Assembly (NCBI GenBank): GCA_000824805.1
Contig: CCNA01000005.1
Coordinates: forward strand, 1 to 64,000
Reading direction: 5' to 3'
DNA length: 64,000 nt
Origin: Mesorhizobium sp. SOD10
Lineage (GTDB): Bacteria > Pseudomonadota > Alphaproteobacteria > Rhizobiales > Rhizobiaceae
Part shown: in pieces, positions 19,960-31,317 of the stretch
How positions within the stretch are numbered: position 1 is the first letter of the stretch
Layout of the letters: every line of letters starts with the position of its first letter
Translations under genes and position numbers: made by a program
The notes under the pieces: model-generated
Told to the model about the DNA's origin: nothing
What the model saw: the letters and a program-made list of their open reading frames with translations, nothing else
Database searches by the model: none

Positions 19960-21729
19960 TCAGGCCACGCCGGCGATCGCCCTGGCGAATTCGCTGGCGG
20001 AAAATGGTTCGAGGTCGTCGACCTGCTCGCCGACGCCGATGAAATAGACCGGCAATCTGTGCTTGGCGGCGATCGCCACCAGAATACCGCCGCGTGCCGT
20101 GCCGTCCAGCTTGGTCATCACCAACCCGTTGACGCCGGCAACGTTGCGGAAGATCTCGACCTGGTTCAGCGCGTTCTGACCGGTGGTGGCGTCGACCGTC
20201 TGCAGCACCGTGTGCGGCGCTTCCGGATCGAGCTTGCCCAGCACGCGCACGATCTTTTCCAGCTCGGCCATCAGCTCGGTCTTGTTCTGCAGGCGGCCGG
20301 CCGTGTCGATGATCAGCACGTCGGAGCCGGCCTCCTTGGCCTTCTCGAAGGCGTCATAGGCGAGGCCCGCCGCATCGGCGCCGAGCTTGGTGGCGATGAC
20401 CGGCGATTTCGTGCGCTCGCCCCAGATCTTGAGTTGCTCGATCGCGGCGGCGCGGAACGTGTCGCCGGCGGCGAGCATCACCTTGAGGCCGCCATCGGTG
20501 AGCTTGGCGGCCAATTTGCCGATGGTGGTGGTCTTGCCGGTGCCGTTGACGCCGACGACCAGGATGACATGCGGCTTGTGGCTGAGATCGAGCTCTAGCG
20601 GCTTTGCCACCGGCGTCAGCACCTTCTCCACCTCCGCCGCCATCACGGCGCGGACCTCAGAGTCGGAAACGTCGCGGCCATAGCGGCTGGAAGCAAGCGA
20701 GTCGGTGACGCGCAGCGCTGTCTCCACGCCGAGATCGGCGCGGATCAGCACGTCCTCCAGGTCCTGCAGCGTGTCCTCGTCCAGCTTTCGCTTGGTGAAG
20801 ACGCCGGCAATGTTGCCGGTCAGCTCGCGCGAGGAGCGGGCGAGCCCATCGCGCATGCGCTGGAACCACGAACGCCGCGGCGCCGGCTCCGGCGCCTTTT
20901 GCGGCTCGGCTTTCTGCTCGACCCTTTTTGAGACCGTCACCTTGCCGGCGGCGGGCTTTGGCGGCGGCGGCACGGCTTCCGGTTCCGGTGCGATCTCGGC
21001 AAGGATCGGCTGCGGCTCGACGGGCACCGGCTGTCGAATAGGGGGCGAGATTTCGGCGTCGGCTTCGGCGGATGGTTCCACAGAAGGTGCCCCCGCCGGC
21101 GGAACCTCGATGGGTGCCGGCGCCTCGACCGGGGCTTCGGCAGGCGGCGCCGGCACTTCGGCCGGTGCCGGCTCGGGCTGCGGTTCCGGACGCGAAGGCT
21201 CGATGTCCGGCTGAGTCGGCGCCGGTGCGGGCACTTCCTGCAGTGCGGGTTCGGGCTCCGGTGCCGGCGCAGGTGAAGGCTCAGGTTGTGCCGGCGGCAC
21301 TTCCTCGGGGGTCGGCGGCTCCGGCTTCTCGGGCGCCGGCTGCGGCTCCTCTTGGGGCTCAGGCTGCGGCAGCGGTTCCGGCTCGGCGGCAACGATCGGC
21401 TCCGGCGTCGGCGGAATGGTCGGAGCGGGCTCCGGCTTCGGCTCCTCGGGAACCTGCTGAGGCGCCGGTTCTGCCTCCCCCTCGATGGGGGAGGTCCCGA
21501 GCGCAGCTCGGGGGTGGGGGTGACCGGCGCCAGCGTCGGCGCTATCACCCTGCCCCGCCACTTCGTGGCGACCCTCCCCATCGAGGGGAGGGTGGGGCGC
21601 TGCCTGCTCGGCCTCCGGCTTCAGCGCGTCCAGCTGATCCCATTTGATCGGCGGCAGCGCCTCGTCGGCAGGCTCCTCGACGACCTCTTTCCTGCCGAAC
21701 GAAAATATCTTCTTGAAGAAACCAGCCAT
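19960..21729 (-). CDS. ftsY: Signal recognition particle receptor FtsY
   Basis: A 589-residue FtsY that delivers SRP-ribosome complexes to the membrane. The NG domain occupies the last 300 residues: G1 [24 protein letters not shown], and [10 protein letters not shown]. The N-terminus [14 protein letters not shown] is the amphipathic membrane-contact helix, which fixes the ATG at 21729. Residues about 100-260 form a long Pro/Glu/Ala-rich A domain. Residues 44-86 are unlike the acidic A domain and are encoded by a 126-base palindromic element (21473-21598) read in frame. mtaB starts upstream on the same strand, so mtaB-ftsY-yciB is probably one unit. Confidence 0.95.
   Translation of the reverse strand: MAGFFKKIFSFGRKEVVEEPADEALPPIKWDQLDALKPEAEQAAPHPPLDGEGRHEVAGQGDSADAGAGHPHPRAALGTSPIEGEAEPAPQQVPEEPKPEPAPTIPPTPEPIVAAEPEPLPQPEPQEEPQPAPEKPEPPTPEEVPPAQPEPSPAPAPEPEPALQEVPAPAPTQPDIEPSRPEPQPEPAPAEVPAPPAEAPVEAPAPIEVPPAGAPSVEPSAEADAEISPPIRQPVPVEPQPILAEIAPEPEAVPPPPKPAAGKVTVSKRVEQKAEPQKAPEPAPRRSWFQRMRDGLARSSRELTGNIAGVFTKRKLDEDTLQDLEDVLIRADLGVETALRVTDSLASSRYGRDVSDSEVRAVMAAEVEKVLTPVAKPLELDLSHKPHVILVVGVNGTGKTTTIGKLAAKLTDGGLKVMLAAGDTFRAAAIEQLKIWGERTKSPVIATKLGADAAGLAYDAFEKAKEAGSDVLIIDTAGRLQNKTELMAELEKIVRVLGKLDPEAPHTVLQTVDATTGQNALNQVEIFRNVAGVNGLVMTKLDGTARGGILVAIAAKHRLPVYFIGVGEQVDDLEPFSASEFARAIAGVA
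21473..21598. repeat. Palindromic element inserted in frame within ftsY
   Basis: The ends are inverted: CCTCCCCCTCGATGGGGGAGG at the left matches CCTCCCCATCGAGGGGAGGG at the right, with CCCGAGCGCAGCTCGGG and GCCACTTCGTGGC inner hairpins. It is exactly 126 bases, 42 codons, and keeps the ftsY frame, encoding PHPPLDGEG...SPIEGEA. It is inserted between the normal EAEQAA and EPAPQQ acidic segments. Confidence 0.8.
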
Positions 21730-21742
21730 GCGTCTCGCAGTC

Positions 21743-23068
21743 TCAGGCGGCTTGCGCGGCAGAGGGCGCCGCCAACAGTCGGGCGCCATCATGGCCGGTG
21801 ATCACGGCATCGATGATCTCGCCGGGCGCGCCGGTGCCGATCGCGGCCAGCGTGAATCCTTCGGTGCGTCCGAGCCCGTCGCGCTCGATCAGGATCGACT
21901 GCCTCGTGCCGGGAAGCGATGAAAGGTGGCGGCGATAGGCGGCCTCGCCGGCGGCGCGCAGCCTTGCGGCGCGCGCCTTTACCACCTCGCGGCGGACTTG
22001 CGGCATGCGCGCGGCGGGCGTGCCCTCGCGCGGTGAGAAGGGGAAGACGTGGAGATGCGTCAGCCCGCACTCCTCGACGATCCTCTCCGAATTCTCGAAC
22101 ATCGCCTCGGTCTCGGTCGGGAAGCCGGCGATGATGTCGGCGCCGAAGACGACGCCGGGGCGCAGCTTGCGCACATCCTCGCAGAAGCGGATCGACTGGT
22201 CGCGCAGATGGCGGCGCTTCATGCGCTTCAGGATCATGTCATCGCCCGATTGCAGTGACAGATGCAGATGCGGCATCAGCCTCCGCTCGGTGGCGATGGC
22301 ATCGAGCAGGTCGTCGTCGGCCTCGATGGAATCGATCGAGGACAATCTCAGCCGCTTCACATCCGGCACCTGGCGCAGGATCGTCTTCACCAGCTTTCCG
22401 AGTTTTGGCGCGCCCGGCAGGTCGGCGCCGAAACTGGTCATGTCGACGCCGGTCAAAACAATCTCGGCATAGCCGTTGCCGGCGAGGCGTTTGACCTGCT
22501 CGACCACCGCGCCCATGGGCACGGAGCGCGAATTGCCGCGCCCATAGGGAATGATGCAGAAGGTGCAGCGATGGTCGCAGCCATTCTGCACCTGCACGAA
22601 GGCGCGCGCCCGGCCCTCAATGGCGTCGACCATATGGCCTGCCGTCTCGCGCACCGAAAAGATGTCGTTGACGCGCGCCTTTTCGGTGTCGTTGACGCCG
22701 AAATCGGGCAGCGCGCGGTAAGAATTGGCCTTGAGCTTCTCCTCATTGCCGAGCACGAGGTCGACCTCGTCCATGGCGGCGAAATTCTGCGGCTCGGTCT
22801 GCGCCGCGCAGCCGGTGACGATGATGCGCGCCGAAGGGTTCTCGCGGCGCGCCTTGCGGATCGCCTGTTTGGCCTGGCGCACCGCTTCCGCCGTGACGGC
22901 GCAGGTGTTGAAGATGACGGCCCCGCCTTGCAGCGCGCCCAGGCCAGCGCTCTCGGCCTCGCGGCGCATCACTTCCGATTCATAGGTGTTGAGGCGACAG
23001 CCGAAGGTGACGACGTCGATGCCCTTGTCGGCGGGGGCTTGGGGCGCACCTTTTTGAAGGGCGGACAT
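21743..23068 (-). CDS. mtaB: tRNA (N6-threonylcarbamoyladenosine37-C2)-methylthiotransferase MtaB
   Basis: A 441-residue radical-SAM methylthiotransferase. In order: UPF0004 domain with VTFGCRLN and FNTCAVTAEA cysteines, the radical-SAM cluster CDHRCTFCIIPYGRG, then a TRAM-like C-terminus. It converts t6A37 to ms2t6A37 in tRNAs reading ANN codons, in the cytoplasm. The ATG at 23068 overlaps the dapF stop codon (ATGA), the standard dapF-mtaB coupling in rhizobia; a longer frame is rejected. ftsY follows 13 bases downstream. Confidence 0.93.
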   Translation of the reverse strand: MSALQKGAPQAPADKGIDVVTFGCRLNTYESEVMRREAESAGLGALQGGAVIFNTCAVTAEAVRQAKQAIRKARRENPSARIIVTGCAAQTEPQNFAAMDEVDLVLGNEEKLKANSYRALPDFGVNDTEKARVNDIFSVRETAGHMVDAIEGRARAFVQVQNGCDHRCTFCIIPYGRGNSRSVPMGAVVEQVKRLAGNGYAEIVLTGVDMTSFGADLPGAPKLGKLVKTILRQVPDVKRLRLSSIDSIEADDDLLDAIATERRLMPHLHLSLQSGDDMILKRMKRRHLRDQSIRFCEDVRKLRPGVVFGADIIAGFPTETEAMFENSERIVEECGLTHLHVFPFSPREGTPAARMPQVRREVVKARAARLRAAGEAAYRRHLSSLPGTRQSILIERDGLGRTEGFTLAAIGTGAPGEIIDAVITGHDGARLLAAPSAAQAA

Positions 23069-23952
23069 CAGGCGGCGCTTTCGGTGTCGCGGGCCCAGGC
23101 GCCGGTCGAGGGATCGAAGCTGCCGGAAAACTCCCATTCGGCCGCACCCGTGAGGATGACGTGGTCATCGTCGCGCCATTCGACATTGAGCTCGCCGCCG
23201 CCGGGCGTCAGCAGCGAGACGCTGCGGCCGGTGCGCTTGGTGCGCGCGGCTGCCACCACGGCGGCGCAGGCGGCCGAGCCGCAGGCCTTGGTGAGGCCCG
23301 CGCCGCGCTCCCAGGTGCGGATGATCATCCTTTCAGGCGACGTCACCTGGGCAATGGTGATGTTGGCGCGCTCGGGGAAGATCGGATGGTTTTCGAGCAG
23401 CGGGCCGAAGCGGTCGAGCTCGTAGGACCAGACGTCATTGTCGACCCAGAAGATGGCGTGCGGATTGCCCATCGACACGGCCGAGGGCGAATGCAACACC
23501 GGCGCGTCGATCGGGCCGATCTGCAGCTCGATCATGCGGGTGTCGCGAAATTCTTCCGCCAGCGGGATCTCCTGCCAGCCGAAACGCGGCTTGCCCATGT
23601 CGACCGAGATCGTGCCGTCGGCATGCTCCTGAGCATTGAGGATTCCGGCGCGGGTCTCGAAGGTGAAGCTCTTCTGGCCGGTCTCGGCGGCCAGAGCCTG
23701 CACGACGCAGCGAGTGCCGTTGCCGCAGGCCTGCGCGCTGGTGCCGTCGGAATTCAGGATGTCGATATAATAGGCGGTGCCCGACATGCGCGCGTCATGG
23801 ATGGCCATGATCTGGTCGAACCTGGTCGCCGCATCGGCGTTGAGGGCGATCGCCGCCGTCGCCGTCACCTTGTCGGCGCGGCCGCGCATATCGGCAACGA
23901 TAATCTCGTTGCCGATACCGTTCATCTTGGCGAAGGGGGCGGTGCCTGCCAT
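23068..23952 (-). CDS. dapF: Diaminopimelate epimerase
   Basis: A 294-residue DapF that converts LL- to meso-diaminopimelate for lysine and peptidoglycan synthesis. Both catalytic cysteines are visible: Cys76 in ACGNGTRCV and Cys224 in [23 protein letters not shown] is the typical start. The cofactor-free racemase works in the cytoplasm as a two-domain pseudosymmetric fold. It heads dapF-mtaB-ftsY-yciB on the minus strand, preceded at 74 bases by the DUF1328 gene. Confidence 0.95.
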   Translation of the reverse strand: MAGTAPFAKMNGIGNEIIVADMRGRADKVTATAAIALNADAATRFDQIMAIHDARMSGTAYYIDILNSDGTSAQACGNGTRCVVQALAAETGQKSFTFETRAGILNAQEHADGTISVDMGKPRFGWQEIPLAEEFRDTRMIELQIGPIDAPVLHSPSAVSMGNPHAIFWVDNDVWSYELDRFGPLLENHPIFPERANITIAQVTSPERMIIRTWERGAGLTKACGSAACAAVVAAARTKRTGRSVSLLTPGGGELNVEWRDDDHVILTGAAEWEFSGSFDPSTGAWARDTESAA

Positions 23953-24025
23953 CTAACCGGTCATTCCAGTTCCATTTGGCCGCTATATGGCGGAAAAGGG
24001 CGGGAATTACCAGTCCGGCCGAGTC

Positions 24026-24187
24026 TTATGTGACGGCGAAGACGCCGAGCACGATTAGCAGGAAGATGATCAGCACGATGCCGATGAGGATGCGCGCGCC
24101 GGTAGCGGCCGCGCCAGCCAAAGCCGGCATGCCGAGCAGGCTCGCGGCGGCGGCAATGATGAGAAGGATGATGATCCACCTGATCAT
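24026..24187 (-). CDS. DUF1328 (UPF0391) small membrane protein
   Basis: A 53-residue protein made of two hydrophobic helices separated by a short loop: MIRWIIILLIIAAAASLLG and ILIGIVLIIFLLIVLGVFAV. This is the UPF0391/DUF1328 pattern, found in many proteobacteria; some members are stress-inducible, but the role is unknown. It is too short for most gene finders; ATG at 24185-24187, TAA at 24026-24028, with a GGAG site upstream of the start. Confidence 0.85.
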   Translation of the reverse strand: MIRWIIILLIIAAAASLLGMPALAGAAATGARILIGIVLIIFLLIVLGVFAVT

Positions 24188-24217
24188 GGGAGGCTCCGGC
24201 GAAATTGCGACGGCGGA

Positions 24218-25255
24218 TCAACGTGTTTGGCCGCTTTGGGTTCCTTTGTAGACGGCCGGCACGTCCCATAGCTCGCCCGGCCGCAAGGCGCGGAAACGCT
24301 CCGGCGGCAGGTCTTCGGCAGCCAATGCCTCGGCCAGTTTTTGGGCCGGTTCCTCGACCGGCTCGTCGGTGAGATGGAATGTGCCCCAGTGGCAGCCGGC
24401 GGCGAAGGCGGCATTGCAGAGCTTCATGCCTTGCACGGCCTCCTCAGGGTTCTGATGCTGCGGCGCCATGAACCAGCGCGGCTCATAGGCGCCGATCGGC
24501 AGGATGGCGAGGCGGAAGCCGCCATGCTTTTCCGCCATCAGCCGGTAGTTGATGCCGTCATGGAAACCGGTGTCGCCGGCGAAATAGATATTGCCGCCCG
24601 CCGTTTCGATGACAAAGCCCGCCCACAGCGCCATGCGGCGGTCGCGTCCGCCACGCGCCGACCAGTGATGCGCCGGCTCGACATGGATGGCGGCCGCGCC
24701 GATGTCGACCCGGTCGCCCCAATCATGCGCGCCGAGGCGCATGCCAGGCACAGCGCGACCGATGACGGCGTCGTTGCCGAGCGGCGTGATCACCAGCGGG
24801 TCGTGGCTCTCCTTCAGCCGCCTCAGCGTGGCGAGGTCGAGATGGTCGTAGTGATTGTGGCTGACCAGGACCAGGTCGATCGGCGGCAGGTCGGCAAAGG
24901 CGATGCCCGGCGCATTGACCCTTCTCGGACCGGCAAAGGCGAAGGGCGAGGCGCGCTCCGACCAGATTGGATCGGTCAGGATGTTCAGGCCCGCCGTCTG
25001 GATGAGCAGGCACGCATGGCCAACCATGGTGAGCCGAAGCGCGCCGCCATCCAGCCGACCTTCCGGTTTTGCCGGCGGATGGGGGCTCGGAAAGGGGGCC
25101 GGCCATTTCGCCCGCTTGCCGCCGAACTGCCATCTGAGGAGATCGCTGAAGCGCCCGGGCGGCTTGCCGCCGGGGTTGAAGAACAAGTCGCCGTCGAAAT
25201 GATCGCTGGGCGGGCCGCTGTAATAGCGGTTGGCGGTTCTTTTTCTTGCGGTCAT
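24218..25255 (-). CDS. MBL-fold metal-dependent hydrolase, NAPE-PLD/UlaG-like
   Basis: A 345-residue metallo-beta-lactamase-fold enzyme. The metal motif appears as LVLVSHNHYDHLDLATL; WFAGDTGFHDG is replaced here by IYFAGDTGFHDG, and HHWSARGGRDRRMALWAGFVIE is the NAPE-PLD-like core. The C-terminal HWGTFHLTDEP is the last metal-ligand region. Substrates of bacterial members are not established, although a phospholipid or lactone is likely. I chose the ATG at 25255 (MTARKRTANRYYSGP), because the longer frame into the upstream divergent region has no family residues. It is divergent from the VOC gene. Confidence 0.87.
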   Translation of the reverse strand: MTARKRTANRYYSGPPSDHFDGDLFFNPGGKPPGRFSDLLRWQFGGKRAKWPAPFPSPHPPAKPEGRLDGGALRLTMVGHACLLIQTAGLNILTDPIWSERASPFAFAGPRRVNAPGIAFADLPPIDLVLVSHNHYDHLDLATLRRLKESHDPLVITPLGNDAVIGRAVPGMRLGAHDWGDRVDIGAAAIHVEPAHHWSARGGRDRRMALWAGFVIETAGGNIYFAGDTGFHDGINYRLMAEKHGGFRLAILPIGAYEPRWFMAPQHQNPEEAVQGMKLCNAAFAAGCHWGTFHLTDEPVEEPAQKLAEALAAEDLPPERFRALRPGELWDVPAVYKGTQSGQTR

Positions 25256-25379
25256 TCTCTCTTCCCGCCAGCTCGGTCCTCCTGAGATAAGGAAGCGCCC
25301 GTCTGGCGCAAGCATTTTGCTGGCGAATGCCAACGAGCGAAGCCCTCTTCCATTAAGATCGGGTGAGGGGACGACCGCC

Positions 25380-25817
25380 ATGGCGATGAAGCGGACCAAG
25401 ACACCGTGGATGAAGGCCGAGGATTTCGGCCGCTCGCTGCCGCATGGGGTCGGCGTGAACCTTCTGGTCACCGACATGGCGGCGATGGAGACCTTCTGCC
25501 GCGAGGTGCTCGGCGCCAGGATCGTCTATGCCGATGAGGATTTCGCGGCGATCGAGCTTTTGGGCTCGATCTTCATGCTGCATGCCGACCATTCCTATCT
25601 CGACAATCCAATGACTGGGGTCACTTCGGGCGTCGAGACACGCGGCGCCGGCATAGAACTGCGTCTTTACGGCGCCGATCCGGATGCGGTCGAGAAAAAG
25701 GCGGCGGCGCTCGGCCACATCGTGCTGGCCGGCGCGATCGACAAGCCGCATGGGCTGCGTGAATGCTACATTGTCGGTCCGGACGGCTATGTATTTGTGC
25801 CCAGCGTCCGAATTTAG
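25380..25817 (+). CDS. VOC-family (glyoxalase/dioxygenase fold) protein
   Basis: A 145-residue protein with one VOC unit pair: GVGVNLLVTDMAAMETFCREVLGARI at residues 22-47 and GIELRLYGADPDAVEKKAAALG, ending with LRECYIVGPDGYVFVPS. Metal ligands are not conserved in an obvious way, since the typical leading His is replaced by GVG, and the function is open. The start ATG at 25380 (MAMKRTKTP) follows a GAGGGG site. It is divergent from the MBL-fold hydrolase. Confidence 0.78.
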   Translation: MAMKRTKTPWMKAEDFGRSLPHGVGVNLLVTDMAAMETFCREVLGARIVYADEDFAAIELLGSIFMLHADHSYLDNPMTGVTSGVETRGAGIELRLYGADPDAVEKKAAALGHIVLAGAIDKPHGLRECYIVGPDGYVFVPSVRI

Positions 25818-26013
25818 CACTGCCATTTCAACGGTTTAGCGGCATCCGCCGCCGGTGTCCCCGATGCTGTTCTCTTGCTGCGACAAATTTGCAACAGCCG
25901 GCTCGAAAACCCTATTTTAACCATATCGGGTTGAAATTCTGCCACCTTCGCCGTCTTGGTGAAGCGAAGATTACGCGGATGGCTCCCCCCGGCCGGATCC
26001 GACGGAGGTTTTG

Positions 26014-26571
26014 ATGAATTTTTCGATGACCCGCCCCTTTTCGCGGAGCGGCCTCGTGGCCGTATCGCTGGCCGCGCTGGTTGCGAGCGGCTGTTCGACC
26101 TCGCGCTTCTCGTCGATGGACGACCAGCAGCCGGCGCCGCTGACGCCGGCGCCGTCCGGCACGGTGACGCAGAACCAGCTGCCGCCGCCGGCTTCCCCCG
26201 GCACCACCGATCCTTCGCAATTCCCGACCGCGCCGAAGAACACCCAGGTCGCCTCGCTGCCGCCGGACGGCACGGCGCCCGCCGGCGCCACCGACCTCAC
26301 CGCGGCCAGCGTCGCCGGCGTGTGGAACGTCAATGTCTCCGGGCAGAGCTGCAAGGTGGCGACGCCGCAGACCAAGTTCGGCGCCGGCTACCGTGCCGGT
26401 CCGCTGCATTGCCCGGCGCCGATCGACGGCATCAAATCGTGGAATGTCGCCGGCAAGCAGCTGACGCTTTACGACGAAAATGGCGGCACGCTGGCCAGGC
26501 TCTATTCCTCGGGCGGCGAAAAGTTCGACGGCCAGACTTCCAATGGGCAGCCGATCTCGCTTACAAGGTAG
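26014..26571 (+). CDS. AprI/Inh-family metalloprotease-inhibitor-like lipoprotein
   Basis: A 185-residue lipoprotein: signal peptide with lipobox LVASGC, then a Pro/Thr-rich linker (residues 40-90) and a C-terminal Inh-type beta-barrel: VAGVWNVNVSGQSCKVATPQT, PLHCPAPI, SWNVAGKQLTLYDENG. The Cys pair is as in AprI/Inh proteins, periplasmic inhibitors of serralysin-type metalloproteases. No such protease is encoded nearby, so a general envelope role is possible. A TTG three bases upstream (26011) could also be read. GGAGG precedes the start. Confidence 0.8.
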   Translation: MNFSMTRPFSRSGLVAVSLAALVASGCSTSRFSSMDDQQPAPLTPAPSGTVTQNQLPPPASPGTTDPSQFPTAPKNTQVASLPPDGTAPAGATDLTAASVAGVWNVNVSGQSCKVATPQTKFGAGYRAGPLHCPAPIDGIKSWNVAGKQLTLYDENGGTLARLYSSGGEKFDGQTSNGQPISLTR

Positions 26572-26585
26572 GGCGAGAGTGTGCT

Positions 26586-26630
26586 GATATTCAGGTGAGG
26601 CCGGCCCGTAAGCGGCGGCTTCCTGCACCC
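26586..26630. repeat. Left end of family B palindromic repeat
   Basis: It contains GATATTCAGGTGAGGCCGG, the family B left arm, and then GGCGGCTTCCTGC; the rest of the element is missing. It lies between the Inh-like and zapE genes. Confidence 0.6.
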
Positions 26631-26661
26631 GTCATTGTGTTCAATATAGACGACGTGAACC

Positions 26662-27861
26662 ATGCACCTGCGTGACGGCCTCCAGACCCACGCGACCGTC
26701 AAGCAGCGCTACGATCATCTCGTCCAGAGCGGCGCGGTCGAGCGCGATCTGGCGCAGGAGCGCATCATCGCCGCGCTCGACCGGCTGATCGACGAGATCT
26801 CGGCCAAAAGGCTGGCGCATAAATCGAGCGCGCTGGGCTGGCTGTTCGCGGCCAAGCGGCAGCCTCGCGAGCCGGTCAAGGGCCTCTACATCCATGGCGG
26901 CGTCGGTCGCGGCAAGACCATGCTGATGGACATGTTCTTCGAGCTGTTGCCGGTGCGGCGCAAGCGCCGCGTGCATTTCAACGACTTCATGGCCGATGTG
27001 CAGGACCGCATCCAGAAGCACCGGCAGGCGCGCAAGGAAGGTACGGTCAAGGAAGACGACCCGATCCCGCCGGTGGCGCGGGCGCTCGCCGACCAAGCCT
27101 GGGTGCTGTGCTTCGACGAATTCTCCGTCACCGACATCGCCGACGCGATGATCCTGTCGCGGCTGTTCTCGGCGCTGTTTTCCAATGGCGTGGTGCTGGT
27201 CGCCACCTCCAACGTAGCGCCGGAAGACCTTTATCGCGACGGGCTGAACCGCCAGCTCTTCCTGCCGTCCATCTCGCTGCTCGAGCGCAATGCCCATGTG
27301 ATGACGCTCGACGCCGAGAAGGACTACCGGCAGGAAAAGCTCAATCGTCTGCCGGTCTATGTCACGCCGGCCGACGCTTCGGCCGATCGCGCGCTGGATG
27401 AGGCCTGGAGGGCGATGACGCATGGCAAGCCGACCGAAGCGGTGACGCTGACGCTGAAAGGCCGCCAGCTCGTCGTGCCGCGCGCCGCGGGCGACGCCGC
27501 GCGCTTTTCCTTCGCCGAACTCTGCGAAAAGCCGCTCGGCGCCCGCGACTATCTGGCGATCGCCGACCGCTTCTCGACCGTCTTCATCGACCATGTGCCG
27601 GTGCTGGGCGAAGGCAAACGCAACGAGGCCAAGCGCTTCATCCTTTTGATCGACACGCTCTACGATCACCACATGCGCCTGGTGATGAGTGCCGCGGCGT
27701 CACCCGAAAGGCTCTACACGGCCAAGCGCGGCACGGAGGTGTTCGAATTCGAGCGCACTGCCTCGCGCCTGGTCGAAATGCAGAGCCGCGACTGGCTGGA
27801 AAGCTGGACGGAACGGCCGAAGATGGCGCCGGTAGCAGAGGCAAGGCAGGCGCAGGGATAG
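26662..27861 (+). CDS. zapE: Cell division protein ZapE (AFG1-family ATPase)
   Basis: A 399-residue AAA+-like ATPase: Walker A GGVGRGKTML (residues 79-88), Walker B VLCFDEFSVTDIADAM and sensor ATSNVAPEDLYRDGLNRQLFLP. The family is ZapE/Afg1; in E. coli it is associated with the Z ring under some conditions, and mitochondrial Afg1 aids protein turnover. The ATG at 26662 matches the family start (HLRDGLQTH). The upstream neighbour is a repeat fragment. It precedes mdh, the common rhizobial order. Confidence 0.92.
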   Translation: MHLRDGLQTHATVKQRYDHLVQSGAVERDLAQERIIAALDRLIDEISAKRLAHKSSALGWLFAAKRQPREPVKGLYIHGGVGRGKTMLMDMFFELLPVRRKRRVHFNDFMADVQDRIQKHRQARKEGTVKEDDPIPPVARALADQAWVLCFDEFSVTDIADAMILSRLFSALFSNGVVLVATSNVAPEDLYRDGLNRQLFLPSISLLERNAHVMTLDAEKDYRQEKLNRLPVYVTPADASADRALDEAWRAMTHGKPTEAVTLTLKGRQLVVPRAAGDAARFSFAELCEKPLGARDYLAIADRFSTVFIDHVPVLGEGKRNEAKRFILLIDTLYDHHMRLVMSAAASPERLYTAKRGTEVFEFERTASRLVEMQSRDWLESWTERPKMAPVAEARQAQG

Positions 27862-27911
27862 AATGTTGCTCCGCCCTTGAATGACGAAGGACAGGCTGGC
27901 GATCCTTCCCG

Positions 27912-27968
27912 CCCCCCTCTGCCCTGCCGGGCATCCCTCACACAGGGAGAGATCCTCAACGGGGAGAT
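27912..27968. repeat. Family A palindromic repeat, truncated copy
   Basis: The left end CCCCCTCTGCCCTGCCGGGC is present and followed by CATCCCTCACACAGGGAGAG, but the right half with the AGGACAGAGGGG end is absent. It lies 50 bases after zapE. Confidence 0.75.
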
Positions 27969-28060
27969 TTACCATCGCATCACAACAGCGTCATCGCCGG
28001 GATGAAGCCTTCGGATTTCGACGTTCACTGTGTAAATTCTTCTCAGTCGGCTCACAAATT

Positions 28061-28090
28061 TTGACGTTTACGTAATTCCCAAACGATCTA
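28061..28090 (+). promoter_or_regulatory. Possible sigma-70 promoter of mdh
   Basis: TTGACG (28061-28066) and GATCTA (28085-28090) are separated by 18 bases, in the 380-base gap before mdh; the downstream leader is about 140 bases. The assignment is by pattern only. The rest of the gap holds the truncated family A repeat and no gene. Confidence 0.35.
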
Positions 28091-28127
28091 ACCGATTGAA
28101 AACACAGGAGTCGAAATAACCGTTTGA

Positions 28128-29210
<1,083 letters not shown>

Positions 29211-29234
29211 TCGTCCTACCCGGAGACCAAGCGC

Positions 29235-30428
<1,194 letters not shown>

Positions 30429-30432
30429 GCGG

Positions 30433-30804
30433 ATGCCTCCGCGCAAGATAAACTTGGTCGAGGCTGCGGATCAAAAGATCGCCAAGGTCTTCGATCCGCA
30501 CATTGCCGGCGACGTCAACGATGCCCAAGCGAAGGTCGCCAAGTTCGGCGAGGTCTTCGACTGGCATGCGCACGACCATGAGGACGAGGCTTTCCTGGTG
30601 CTGCGCGGCAGGATCGCCATCGATTTCCGCGACGGGCCGGTCGAGCTCGGCGAGGGCGACTTCATCGTCGTGCCGCGCGGCGTCGAGCATCGGCCGCGCT
30701 CGCTGACGAAGGAGCCCGTGGTGCTGATGTTCGAACCGGCGACGACGCTCAACACCGGCAATGCCCAGAGTGACCTCACCGTCACCGACCTGAAGCGGCT
30801 CTGA
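30433..30804 (+). CDS. Cupin domain-containing protein
   Basis: A 123-residue single cupin. Motif 1 is visible as [19 protein letters not shown] with two His, one Glu and a downstream Gly, and motif 2 as [15 protein letters not shown]. The metal ligand set (His, His, Glu, His) is complete, so a metal site is likely. No catalytic reaction can be assigned. It starts four bases after sucC and ends three bases before the next gene, so it must be transcribed with the sucCD operon. Confidence 0.85.
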   Translation: MPPRKINLVEAADQKIAKVFDPHIAGDVNDAQAKVAKFGEVFDWHAHDHEDEAFLVLRGRIAIDFRDGPVELGEGDFIVVPRGVEHRPRSLTKEPVVLMFEPATTLNTGNAQSDLTVTDLKRL

Positions 30805-30807
30805 GCC

Positions 30808-31305
30808 ATGAGCGCGTCGCCCTTCTCCTCCCTCTCGGACGCTCACCAACGCCTGCAGGCGTTGGTCGGCGCGTGGCGCGGCGAGGAAGAGGTCGCGGCG
30901 ACGCAATGGACCGATGCCGGCGCGGCGACTTCGGAAGTGCTGGCGGAGGCGCAGTTCGGCGGCCTGTTTGTGATGCAGCGCTATCGCCAGCGCCGCGACG
31001 GCACGGTTTCGTTCGGTGCGCACAATGTGTTCGGCTTCGACCAGCAGAACGGACTCGTCACCATGCATCAGTTCGACTCGATGGGATTCGTGCCGATGTC
31101 ACCGGCCACTGGTACGTGGAAAGGCGATGAACTGGTCCTGGAGCGGTCGTCGCCGCGCGGCGCAGCCTGCGTGACATATGGTTTTGACGGCGCCGATACT
31201 TATCGCATGAGACTTCAGTTCAAGCCTACGGGCAGCGATGCCTGGCAAGACATGGTGAGCGGGCTCTACCGGCGCGTCTCGCCTTCCACGATCAACGGTT
31301 TTTAG
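30808..31305 (+). CDS. DUF1579-family protein
   Basis: A 165-residue protein: HQRLQALVGAWRGEEEVAATQW, LAEAQFGGLFVMQRYRQRRDG, and GHNVFGF-like AHNVFGFDQQNGLVTMHQFD. This resembles DUF1579 (lipocalin-like beta-barrel; conserved W-x-G near the start). The ligand is unknown. It sits between the cupin gene and sucD with three and 12 bases spacing, so it is an internal member of the sucC-sucD operon. The start ATG at 30808 follows the cupin stop directly. Confidence 0.7.
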   Translation: MSASPFSSLSDAHQRLQALVGAWRGEEEVAATQWTDAGAATSEVLAEAQFGGLFVMQRYRQRRDGTVSFGAHNVFGFDQQNGLVTMHQFDSMGFVPMSPATGTWKGDELVLERSSPRGAACVTYGFDGADTYRMRLQFKPTGSDAWQDMVSGLYRRVSPSTINGF

Positions 31306-31317
31306 AAAAGGGCCGCG

